This document shows positions 6,185 through 13,347 of a stretch of DNA of 14,780 bases, one piece after another (the first letter of the stretch is position 1; the number at the start of each line of letters is the position of its first letter). The DNA lies in assembly GCA_030043175.1 (NCBI GenBank), contig JASHYD010000556.1:1-14780 (forward strand), written 5' to 3'. The DNA is from Xanthobacteraceae bacterium (GTDB lineage: Bacteria > Pseudomonadota > Alphaproteobacteria > Rhizobiales > Xanthobacteraceae). The position numbers and the translations under genes are program-made. The notes beneath the pieces were generated by a model. That model searched no databases, was not told where the DNA came from, and saw nothing but the letters and a program-made list of their open reading frames with translations.

Positions 6185-7446
6185 GCCACCACTCCGGCCG
6201 CCGCGAGGTCGGCGATCTTTTCCCTCGAATAGCCGAGCTCGGTCAGCACGGCAGTGCCGTCAGCGCCGAGATCGGGCGGGCGGTAGCGCAGGCGAAAGGC
6301 GCCTTCCGCCATGGTCAGCGGCGTTCCGATGACCTTCGCCGGAACATCCGGTGCCCCGGGCGCGCCAATGTCGATCAATGTGCCATTGACTTTCGTCTGC
6401 TCATGGTCGAGCGCTTCCATCATGGTGAGGATCGGCGAGCAGAGATAGTCGATCTCGTCGAGCCGCTTCAGCCAATAGGCGGTGCTGTTCGTCGCAAACC
6501 GTTCGCGCAAGATGCCCTGCAATTCCTTCTTGTTGCGCGTCATCGCGTCGAGATCCTTGAATTTCTCTTCGAGCGAAAGATCGGGCAGTTCGAGCGCCTG
6601 GCAAAGATCGCGCAATGGATGTTCCTTGAAGGCGCCGACGATGACGAGCGAGCCGTCCGTGGTCTTGAATGCCGCCGACAGCGGCCGCGCACCCCAGTTG
6701 AGATCAAAGCCGCGCTGCAGCCACATGGCAGCTTCCTGCATTTGCATGGCCAGCATCGATTCGAAGAGCGACACGGCGACCTGCTGGCCAACACCGGTGC
6801 GATCGCGCTGCAGGAGCGCCAGCAGAATCGCCTGCACGAGATGCATGCCCGCCGTGTAGTCGCAAAGCGAGGTGGCATAAAGCTCGACCGGCGAATCGGC
6901 ATTCGGCCGCCGCATCATGACGCCCGACATCGCCTGCGCGACAAAATCCTGCCCGCCCTTGTAGGCGAGCGGGCCTGTCATGCCGAAACCGGAGCCGAAG
7001 GCGCAGATGATGCGCGGATTGATCTTCTTGAGGTCCTCATAGCCGAAGCCCATGCGCTCCATCACGCCGGCGCGGAAATTGTTCACGACGACATCGGCAT
7101 TGCGCACGAGATCGTAGATCACTGCCTTGCCGGCAGCGCTGCGCGTATCTAGGCAGATCGAGCGCTTGTTGCGGTTTACGCTGCGATAGATCGGATGATT
7201 GCGTTGATCGGGATCATCGGTGATCGACCAGCGGATGAGATCGCCGGTGCCCGGCCGCTCGATCTTGATGACGTCGGCGCCATAATCGGCCAGCACCTGC
7301 GTTGCGCAGGGCCCGAGCATGATTTGTGTGAAATCGATGATGCGGATGCCAGTCAGCGGCTGCGGGCCATTGGCCGCCTTGACGCCTGCCTCCGCAACCG
7401 GATCAGCCGAAGTCTCGCGCCTTTCCACGGGGCTGTCTTTTGTCAT
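6181..7446 (-). CDS. Class III CoA-transferase (CaiB/BaiF family), copy B
   Basis: This 421-residue paralogue of the gene at 3844-5061 has the same landmarks: LGPCATQVLADYGADVIKIE (44-63), NRNKRS (91-96), FGSGFG (150-155), catalytic Asp D196 in CDYTAGMH, and RPPDLGADG near the end. Compared with copy A it has about 11 extra N-terminal residues and a small insertion near residues 365-369. The N-terminal ~100 residues differ most, and the rest is about four fifths identical by eye. ATG 7446 lies two bases after the permease stop (TGA-TA-ATG), with GGAG at 7457-7460 ten bases upstream, so longer frames running to 7629 are not needed. Its stop overlaps the crotonase start. The role is transfer of CoA to the pathway acid. 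It could pair with copy A as in benzylsuccinate CoA-transferase (BbsEF), which uses two class III paralogues, although here both copies keep the Asp. Confidence 0.92.
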   Translation of the reverse strand: MTKDSPVERRETSADPVAEAGVKAANGPQPLTGIRIIDFTQIMLGPCATQVLADYGADVIKIERPGTGDLIRWSITDDPDQRNHPIYRSVNRNKRSICLDTRSAAGKAVIYDLVRNADVVVNNFRAGVMERMGFGYEDLKKINPRIICAFGSGFGMTGPLAYKGGQDFVAQAMSGVMMRRPNADSPVELYATSLCDYTAGMHLVQAILLALLQRDRTGVGQQVAVSLFESMLAMQMQEAAMWLQRGFDLNWGARPLSAAFKTTDGSLVIVGAFKEHPLRDLCQALELPDLSLEEKFKDLDAMTRNKKELQGILRERFATNSTAYWLKRLDEIDYLCSPILTMMEALDHEQTKVNGTLIDIGAPGAPDVPAKVIGTPLTMAEGAFRLRYRPPDLGADGTAVLTELGYSREKIADLAAAGVVA

Positions 7447-7448
7447 TA

Positions 7449-8285
7449 TCAGGTGTCTCCCCGGCGGGTGTTCCATCGCAAGGCCCGCCACTCGGCCCAG
7501 GCGATAATTCGGAAAAAGCAGGCCGACAAGAGCGAACCGAATACGATGCTGGCATAAAGCATATTCGAATCCATGCTGTAGGTCGCCTGGATCATCAGCG
7601 CACCGATGCCGCCGGTCGAGCCGATCCATTCGCCGGCCAAGGCGCCGAGCACCGAGGTCGTTGCAGCGACCTTGAAGGCCGAGAACAGGAAAGGCACCGA
7701 ATTAGGCAGCCGCAGCTTGAAGAAAATCTCGCGCCGCGAGGCCGAAAGAATCCGCATCAGCTCGACCTGCTGCGGGCTGACGTTGCGCAGCCCGCGCGTC
7801 ATGTTCACGAGCGTTGGAAAGAAGCAGATGAAAGCAGCGACCGCCGCCTTGGGCTCGATGCCGCTGCCGAACAGCAAAACGAGAATTGGTGCGATGGCGA
7901 CGACCGGAATCGTGTTGATCATCACCGCCAGCGGATAAAAAGCCTCTTCCGCCACCCGCGAATAGACGAAGGCGGTGGCGACGAGAATGCCGGCCGCATT
8001 GCCGAGCAGGAATCCGAGCGCCGCCTCTTCGGCGGTCGGTCGCAGATTGTCGATGAGCATCTCGAGGTTGTTGAAAATATAACGCACGATGGCGCTTGGC
8101 GCCGGCAGCACATAATAGGGAATGGCGAAAAAATCGACGCAGCCTTCCCAGACGGCAAAAAGCAGGATGAATCCGGCGGTCGGCAGCAGCCAGCGGCGCA
8201 ACGCGAGGCTCGCCGCGCGCGACCGTGCCACTTGCAGGGAAGCGTTGGCTTGTGCCGGATCGGCCCCGATGGTGGCCGGCGGCAT
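7449..8285 (-). CDS. ABC transporter permease (NitT/TauT/SsuC type), second permease
   Basis: The 278-residue inner-membrane protein has a charged N-terminus and a first membrane segment near residues 33-56. Several hydrophobic segments follow (about 90-108, 115-139, 146-160, 205-225, 243-262). The cytoplasmic EAA coupling loop is at about 171-200 (VELMRILSASRREIFFKLRLP) and contacts the ATPase. GEWIGSTGGIGALMIQA (218-234) is typical of importers for sulfonates, nitrate or pyrimidine-like compounds. ATG 8285 shares one base with the upstream stop (TAATG), so the frame open to 8333 is not used. It is clearly related to the preceding permease but differs along its whole length, so the importer probably uses a heterodimer of the two. 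Two bases separate its stop from the CoA-transferase start, linking uptake directly to the enzymes. Confidence 0.9.
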   Translation of the reverse strand: MPPATIGADPAQANASLQVARSRAASLALRRWLLPTAGFILLFAVWEGCVDFFAIPYYVLPAPSAIVRYIFNNLEMLIDNLRPTAEEAALGFLLGNAAGILVATAFVYSRVAEEAFYPLAVMINTIPVVAIAPILVLLFGSGIEPKAAVAAFICFFPTLVNMTRGLRNVSPQQVELMRILSASRREIFFKLRLPNSVPFLFSAFKVAATTSVLGALAGEWIGSTGGIGALMIQATYSMDSNMLYASIVFGSLLSACFFRIIAWAEWRALRWNTRRGDT

Positions 8286-9133
8286 TATCGGCTGCTCTCG
8301 ACGCGCCAGGCGAGTGCCTTGCGCTCTGCCCACGATACGACGCCGAAGAAGGCCGCGGCGAAGGCAGAGCCGACAACGACGGCGGCATAAAGCGTCGGCG
8401 TCTCATAATGCACGGTCGCCTGGACGACCATCGCGCCAATGCCTGACGTCGCGCCGATCCACTCGCCGATGACGGCGCCTATCACCGCCACGGAAGCCGT
8501 GATCTTCAAGGCTGCAAACAAATAGGGCAGCGCATTCATCATACGCAGCTTGAGGAATATTTCGCGCTTCGAGGCTGAGAGGATGCGCATGAGCTCCATG
8601 TGCTCGCTGCTCACGTCGCGAAAGCCGCGCGTCATATTGATCAGCGTCGGAAAGAAGCAGACGAGCGCGACAATGGCGATCTTCGGCGCTAATCCGTTGC
8701 CGAGCAGCAGAATAATGATGGGCGCCTTGGCGACGATGGGGATGGTGTTGAAGGCGACCGCGATCGGAAAGCAGGTTTCCTCGAGCGTCTCGCGATAGAC
8801 GAAGGCGACCGCGATGGCGGTCGCCGCCAGATTGCCGAGCAGGAAGCCGAGGACCGATTCGAGCATGGTCGTCGCGAGATTGGCCGCGAGAACATCAGGC
8901 TTCGACCCTATGACCTGCAGCACCGCGATAGGCGACGGCGCAATGAAGGGCTTCACCGCGAAGCCGACGATGATCGCCTGCCAGATGACGAGAAAAGCGA
9001 TCAGCGCTGCAACCGGCAGCAGCCGGCGGCGCCAGAGCAGGAATCGCTCGCGTCGCGCAAACAGCAGCTGCGCCTCGGCGTCCGATGCAAAGGCGCCTTG
9101 GAACGGAGCCGGATCGGCGCTCCCGACCGACAT
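8285..9133 (-). CDS. ABC transporter permease (NitT/TauT/SsuC type), first permease
   Basis: The 282-residue membrane protein has a cytoplasmic N-terminus rich in Arg (27-37) and a first membrane segment at about 38-60. Further segments lie near 92-112, 122-145, 151-165, 210-228 and 247-268. The EAA loop at about 179-203 (ELMRILSASKREIFLKLR) docks on the ATPase. KPFIAPSPIAVL (61-72) and GEWIGATSGIGAMVVQA (223-239) are standard for the SsuC/TauC/NrtB subgroup. ATG 9133 overlaps the ATPase stop by one base (TGATG) and its TAA overlaps the next ATG, so the three transporter genes are tightly coupled. It forms the membrane channel with the second permease. The substrate cannot be read from the permease. 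Confidence 0.9.
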   Translation of the reverse strand: MSVGSADPAPFQGAFASDAEAQLLFARRERFLLWRRRLLPVAALIAFLVIWQAIIVGFAVKPFIAPSPIAVLQVIGSKPDVLAANLATTMLESVLGFLLGNLAATAIAVAFVYRETLEETCFPIAVAFNTIPIVAKAPIIILLLGNGLAPKIAIVALVCFFPTLINMTRGFRDVSSEHMELMRILSASKREIFLKLRMMNALPYLFAALKITASVAVIGAVIGEWIGATSGIGAMVVQATVHYETPTLYAAVVVGSAFAAAFFGVVSWAERKALAWRVESSR

Positions 9134-9960
9134 CAGCCGGTCTCCAGCACTCGGCGAAGATGCGCGGCGATCGCCACGAAGCCCGCAGTCTCGCGGATCG
9201 GGGTGCGGCGCGGCGACGGCAGGTCGATCGGCACGAGCTCACGCACGCGGCCGGGGCGCGCCGCGAGCACCATAACCTGCTGGCTGAGAAAGGCCGCCTC
9301 GTAGATCGAATGGGTCACGAAGATCACGGTCGTGCGCGTCGTCTCCCAAAGGCGCAACAGCTCCTCGTTCAGCCGGTCGCGGGTGATCTCGTCGAGGGCA
9401 CCGAAAGGCTCGTCCATCAGCAGCAATTTCGGGTCGCTGACGAGCGCCCGGGCGATCGAGACGCGCTGGCGCATGCCCCCTGATAACTCGTGCGGATAAG
9501 CCTGCTCCCAGCCGGCGAGGCCAAGCAGGGTCAGAAGCTCGCGCGCGCCGCGCGCGCCGCGGCGATTGCGGCCGGCGCGAATCTCGAGCGGCAGCTCGAC
9601 GTTCTCGAGCGCGGTGCGCCACGGTAGCAGCGCCGCGTCCTGAAAGACAAAGCCGATATCGCGCCGCTCGCGCGCCGCGGCAGGGTCGCCACCGAGCACA
9701 CGCACCGTGCCGGAGGTCGGCGCGATCAGATCGGAGACGATTCTCAGCAAGGTCGACTTGCCGCAGCCCGAAGGGCCGAGCAACGACAGAAAGCTGCCCT
9801 CGGCAAGATCGAGGCTGACGTTCTCGAGCGCCGTGACAGTGCCGCGCTCGCTCGTGAAGCGAACGCTCACATTGTCGAGGAAAACAGCAGACGAAGCGGA
9901 CGATGGCCGATCGACGGCGGAACGTTCAGCCGCCGATACGGCCATCATCGGGTTGCTCAA
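9133..9960 (-). CDS. ABC transporter ATP-binding protein (NitT/TauT/SsuB type)
   Basis: The 275-residue ATPase is complete. Walker A is GPSGCGKST (62-70), the Q-loop is FVFQDAALLPW (105-114), the signature is LSGGMRQR (159-166), Walker B is LLLMDEP (179-185) with D-loop GALDE, and the switch His is H217 in VTHS. This is the SsuB/TauB/NrtC pattern, powering import through the two permeases encoded next. The first 25 residues are a variable Ala/Ser-rich leader. The longest start is TTG 9960, overlapping the stop of the binding-protein gene (TTGA). ATG at 9948 or 9945 is a real alternative that drops four or five residues; no strong ribosome binding site decides between them. The stop overlaps the permease start. 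A GC-only stretch near 9541-9560 encodes an Arg/Gly/Ala linker after the Q-loop region. Confidence 0.93.
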   Translation of the reverse strand: MSNPMMAVSAAERSAVDRPSSASSAVFLDNVSVRFTSERGTVTALENVSLDLAEGSFLSLLGPSGCGKSTLLRIVSDLIAPTSGTVRVLGGDPAAARERRDIGFVFQDAALLPWRTALENVELPLEIRAGRNRRGARGARELLTLLGLAGWEQAYPHELSGGMRQRVSIARALVSDPKLLLMDEPFGALDEITRDRLNEELLRLWETTRTTVIFVTHSIYEAAFLSQQVMVLAARPGRVRELVPIDLPSPRRTPIRETAGFVAIAAHLRRVLETG

Positions 9961-11000
9961 GCCGCACTGATCAGCGGCCGCTGACCGTTGGTCGCATCGA
10001 GAATGGCGGTGGTCATCACGTCGCCGACCTTCGGCGCGCCATTGGAGAATTGCTTGAGTTGATCGAACATGGTGATCTCGTCCTGCCAGACGGCGGGATC
10101 GAACTCACCCCAGCCTTTCGTCTTGGTAAGATCGCTGTATCCGTAATTCTTGACCAGATTCATGCCGGCCATTTCGGTGTCGTGGTTGAGGTTCTTGTCC
10201 TGCTTCAACAGCAGGTCGACCGCCTTGTCAGGATTGGCGAGCGCATAGGCCCAGCCTTTGCCCGCCGCGCGCAGATAGGCGGCATACATGTCGGCATTCT
10301 TCTGCAGGTTGTCGGCTGTAGCGAAATAGGGCAGCGGAAGCAGCTTCACGCCGAAATCCCACAGCGGCAGCGTCACATAATCATTGCCGAGCGGCTTGAT
10401 CTGCGCGGCATTGATGCGCCAGGCGGCAATGGCATCGACCTGGCCCGTGAGCAAAGGCGTCGTGTCGCCGCCGACGAGCACGATCCGCACCTTGTCCAGC
10501 GGCACGTTATTCTTCGCCAGCAGCGCCTTGAGCAGCACGTCGCCGCCCGCCGGCTGCACGCCGACCTTCTTGCCGATCATGTCCTGCGGCGTCTTGATCG
10601 GATTCTTGGCAAGCGAGAAATAGGCGAAGGGATGAACCTGCAAGGCGACGGCAAAGGACTTGACCGGGATGCCCTGCGCAGCGGCGAGCATGATGTTCGG
10701 GCTCGAAGATTGCTGGCCGATCTCATATCTGCCGGAAGCGACGAGCGGCACCGGATCGATGTTCGGGCCGCCTGGAATGAGATTGACGTTGAGCTTTTCG
10801 TCGTCGAAATAGCCGAGCCGCTTCGCCACGACATCGCCGGCGAACTCGTTGTTGAGGAACCACGGCAACTGCACATTAACCGTCTTGGTTCCGGACTGTG
10901 CAAATCCGCGCGACCAGATGATGGTCGGCATGCCGCAGCCGACGGCGGCGGCCGCGCCCTTGAGAATATCGCGGCGATTGCCGGTAAAGCTTGTTGTCAT
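9957..11000 (-). CDS. ABC transporter substrate-binding protein (NMT1/ThiY-like) with Tat signal
   Basis: The 347-residue protein starts with a twin-arginine export signal, NRRDILKGAAAAVG (8-21), with likely cleavage near GFA (32-34), so it would be exported folded to the periplasm. The mature part follows the NMT1/THI5 periplasmic-binding fold. Typical landmarks are WFLNNEFAGDVVAKRLGYF, LIPGGPNIDPVPLVASGRYEIG, MIGKKVGVQPAGGD and LLTGQVDAIAAWRIN. Relatives bind pyrimidine precursors of thiamine, riboflavin-like compounds, sulfonates, nitrate or aromatic acids, so an aromatic or heterocyclic ligand is plausible but unproven. ATG 11000 is chosen because the Tat motif begins eight residues later; the frame is open further upstream to 11141 but that part looks non-coding. 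The ATPase start overlaps its stop. It lies 163 bp after the FAD oxidoreductase gene, the only real gap in the operon. Confidence 0.9.
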   Translation of the reverse strand: MTTSFTGNRRDILKGAAAAVGCGMPTIIWSRGFAQSGTKTVNVQLPWFLNNEFAGDVVAKRLGYFDDEKLNVNLIPGGPNIDPVPLVASGRYEIGQQSSSPNIMLAAAQGIPVKSFAVALQVHPFAYFSLAKNPIKTPQDMIGKKVGVQPAGGDVLLKALLAKNNVPLDKVRIVLVGGDTTPLLTGQVDAIAAWRINAAQIKPLGNDYVTLPLWDFGVKLLPLPYFATADNLQKNADMYAAYLRAAGKGWAYALANPDKAVDLLLKQDKNLNHDTEMAGMNLVKNYGYSDLTKTKGWGEFDPAVWQDEITMFDQLKQFSNGAPKVGDVMTTAILDATNGQRPLISAA

Positions 11001-11163
11001 GACGCTCGATGCCCATCCCTGGCTCGATATTTGCACAAACAAACTGCTCGCGGCCGTGTAGCGCGGTAGCTTAGTTGCAACAGCAACCCCCGTAAAGCGC
11101 GATGTCTGGGCCCCCGCTCCCGGCACGGCGGGGAGGGGCAAATACGAGCCCGCCCCCCGGCAC
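11001..11163 (-). promoter_or_regulatory. Intergenic leader between FAD oxidoreductase and binding-protein genes
   Basis: This is the only non-coding gap inside the operon. It holds a G/C-run hairpin just after the oxidoreductase stop (GGCGGG 11127-11132 with CCCGCC 11149-11154, no T run). A short inverted repeat, GTTGC/GCAAC, lies at 11074-11087. It could hold a second promoter or a processing or attenuation site that lets the transporter be made at a different level from the first gene. I see no clear promoter boxes. Confidence 0.3.
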
Positions 11164-12504
11164 TTACGCGGCGGTCATGAGGCTTGCATTGGCGGCGGGC
11201 TGGTCGCCGGGGTCAGCGCCGGCGGCGCGCAGCAGGCGGCAGATTTTCGCGATATCGACGTCGGCGACACTGACGCCGTCGGCGAGCGCGACTGCGGCGG
11301 CGACGCCAACCGCCTCGCCCATCGCGATGCACGGCGGAATCTCGCGCGAGATGCGCTGCGCTTCCGGCGTCGCCGAATAATGCCGCCCGGCGACCAGCAG
11401 ATTATCGACGCCGCGCGGCAGGAACGAGCGGTAGGGATAATAATAGTCGCGCCCTCGCGCGACGGTGTCGGCGAAGTGCCGCCGGTTCGCGACATCCTGC
11501 TTGGTCATGACGTAGACGCCGTCGAGCAGCCGCGTCTGGCGGACGCCGAGTTGTGGCGCGACATCGACGATGCAGGCGCGCTCGAAGCCCGGCAGGCGGG
11601 AACGGACGAAATTGAGCAGCGCCGCGATCTTCTTGCGGCCTTCGAGATCGGCGCGGGTGAGATCGGCGATCTCGAGCCCGTCGAGGCCTGTCATGTGCGG
11701 CGCGTTGCACCAGACGATGCCCGGCAGCGGCGTGCGCAGCCACCATTTCTCCCAGGAGCCGCCGAGAATGCGCTTGGCCTCGCGGTTGATGGCGATGAAG
11801 GCCTCCGGCTCCTCGAATTCGAACCGCTCGGCCGCATCCTCATCGACATTGCCGAGCCGGAAGACGGTGGTGACGATGAAGGAGCCATGTGTGAAGGCAG
11901 CGCCTGCCGAGGCCGCAACATCGAGGTCGCCGGTCGTGTCGATGACGACTGATCCGAGGAGCGCCTGCCGGCCTGATTTCGTGTCGCAGATGACGCCCTT
12001 GGCCTTGCCGTCCTCGACGATCGTGCTGCTGAACCAGGAGTGGAGGCGGAGCTTCACTTTCGTCTCCTCGATCATGTCGTTCGAGGCGCGCTTGAAGGCA
12101 TCGGGATCGAAGGCGGCAGCGTAGCAGATCTCCTGCGGCTTCGAACGCGAGTGGAAGTCGAAGACGCCCCAGCGCGACCATTTGCGCCACATGGCTGGGT
12201 CGGAGCGGCGGTCCTCGCATGGCGGCACGACGCAGAGGCCGTGGCGCTGCATGCGCTCGATGAGCTCGCTGTTGATGCCGCGGACCGAAATCTCGTCGCC
12301 ATTGCACATGTCGTCGAGGACGATGACCATGCCGCCCGAGGCTAGGCCGCCGAGGTAGGGATAGCGCTCAGCGAGGATGACCGAAGCCCCCTGCCGCGCC
12401 GCCGCCACCGCCACCGCGATGCCGGCCGGCCCGCCGCCGACGACCAGGACATCAGCCTTATCGACAACCGGCACGGACGCGGTCTTTTCGGTGATATAAT
12501 CCAT
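11164..12504 (-). CDS. FAD-dependent oxidoreductase (FAD_oxidored, PF12831-like)
   Basis: The 446-residue flavoprotein opens with the dinucleotide-binding motif VVGGGPAGIA (21-30) and an acidic ribose-binding residue, E46, in LAER. LGGLASGG (51-58) follows. VIDTTGDLDVAASAGAAF (187-204) and the closing FAD segment NLLVAGRHYSA (368-378) with CIAMGEAVGVAAA (392-404) fit the FAD_oxidored family, which includes tricarballylate-dehydrogenase-like and uncharacterised enzymes. No signal peptide is seen, so it is cytoplasmic. I chose ATG 12504 because GGAAGCAGG lies just upstream and the FAD motif starts 20 residues later; ATG 12519 and 12516 are possible, and the frame runs open to 12600. It is the first gene of the operon. 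It may oxidise or reduce the imported compound or its CoA ester, with the ferredoxin as a possible electron partner. The substrate is unknown. Confidence 0.88.
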   Translation of the reverse strand: MDYITEKTASVPVVDKADVLVVGGGPAGIAVAVAAARQGASVILAERYPYLGGLASGGMVIVLDDMCNGDEISVRGINSELIERMQRHGLCVVPPCEDRRSDPAMWRKWSRWGVFDFHSRSKPQEICYAAAFDPDAFKRASNDMIEETKVKLRLHSWFSSTIVEDGKAKGVICDTKSGRQALLGSVVIDTTGDLDVAASAGAAFTHGSFIVTTVFRLGNVDEDAAERFEFEEPEAFIAINREAKRILGGSWEKWWLRTPLPGIVWCNAPHMTGLDGLEIADLTRADLEGRKKIAALLNFVRSRLPGFERACIVDVAPQLGVRQTRLLDGVYVMTKQDVANRRHFADTVARGRDYYYPYRSFLPRGVDNLLVAGRHYSATPEAQRISREIPPCIAMGEAVGVAAAVALADGVSVADVDIAKICRLLRAAGADPGDQPAANASLMTAA

Positions 12505-12616
12505 GCCTGCTTCCATCATTTTCGGACGAGCGAGGGGCCAGTCTGGCAGCTTCGCCACCCATAATCCAGTTGGCCGCCACCTCCCGACGGCGCAGAACAC
12601 CCGTTACGTATCTCTC

Positions 12617-12628
12617 CGGTCTAGACCG
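12617..12628. promoter_or_regulatory. Perfect palindrome upstream of the operon (candidate operator)
   Basis: CGGTCTAGACCG is a perfect 12-bp palindrome, 112 bp upstream of the first operon gene. Its right half recurs inverted close by: AGACCGCAAG (12624-12633) faces CTTGCGCGGTCT (about 12650-12661), differing by a two-base insertion. A GGTC-N2-GACC core resembles sites bound by GntR-family repressors of catabolic operons, but no regulator gene lies in the window. I could not place convincing promoter boxes around it. Confidence 0.4.
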
Positions 12629-13347
12629 CAAGCGGGGGAGGGGTCGCCTTGCGCGGTCTGCGTTACCATCTAATCGTCTCCGATCTCGCGATTTGGCGCC
12701 TGTTCGGATGGAGCATCCGCATGTCAGTGATTGAGCTTTCTAGCCCGCATACCAAGCTCCGCCCTCCGCGCCAGCTCTGCCTCCACTCGCTGCAGCGCTA
12801 GGTCCGCCTTCGGGGTTTCCCAGCGTCTGTCTTACACTAACTCAGCCGGTGCTGCGATGCCTCTCAGCTCAGTGGGGTCGTTGCTGCCGTTCCTGTCTCT
12901 GCCGTTCTCGCAGGTTGCCAGCAGCGCCATTGTCAGCGGTGAAGGTAGCTCGGGGTCATAGATCGCCAGGGCGCGCAGTCACCTCGGGGTCTTTTGACAG
13001 TCTACCTTTCCAGCCTTCCGCCGATTTCCTTCGCGCTCTCGAAACGCTCAACGAACATTGCTTGCGCGGTCGACCGTTAAAGCCACGAAGGGCTGGGCAA
13101 CAATCAACGCGCTTCAAGTCCTTGATTCGGAGCCTCGGATCAATATCTTGACGATGCGCGTGCCTCACGCTTTCCGGCCGCTGGCAATGCCGTTTGAGTG
13201 TGGCCCGCCTTCCGCCAGAAGCGATGACCGGACGCAAAGAACTGGTGGGGCCAGCGGGAGCTTGCAGATGCGCTCGTCGCCTCTTCGTGTCGCCAACATT
13301 TTTCGGTGTGTTGGTCGTCAAGGATCACGGCCGAACAGGTGAGGCCC
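12629..13347. other. Gap without a convincing gene between the operon and the ParB-domain gene
   Basis: This stretch of about 720 bp holds no gene I can support. On the minus strand one frame from about 12965 to TGA 12724-12726 reads protein-like in places (AIYDPELPSPLTMALL, then after TAA 12832-12834 LALQRVEAELARRAELG). It has an internal stop and no start with a ribosome binding site, so it is at best a decayed gene. Open frames in 12956-13340 on both strands match nothing I know. The operon promoter should lie in the left end, and the promoter of the ParB-domain gene in the right end. Confidence 0.4.
13337..13344 (+). promoter_or_regulatory. Ribosome binding site of the ParB-domain gene
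   Basis: An AGGTGAGG stretch ends three bases before ATG 13348. It is the strongest Shine-Dalgarno match in this part of the window and sets the start there, not at the ATG at 13306 that opens the same frame. Confidence 0.7.

Noticed and set aside
7447..7629. Longer N-terminus for CoA-transferase copy B
   Set aside because: It would overlap the permease gene by 180 bp and add residues unrelated to the family. ATG 7446 has its own ribosome site.
7440..8390. Plus-strand 316-codon open frame opposite the second permease
   Set aside because: Its Arg, Gln and Asp-rich composition is typical of antisense to membrane-protein genes, and the opposite strand encodes a clear permease.
9903..11069. Plus-strand 388-codon open frame opposite the binding-protein gene
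   Set aside because: It is an antisense shadow. The minus-strand frame has a Tat signal and clear NMT1-type motifs.
12600..12660. Minus-strand promoter TTGCGG...TACGTA over the palindrome
   Set aside because: The spacer is 15 bp and the second box matches the consensus poorly.
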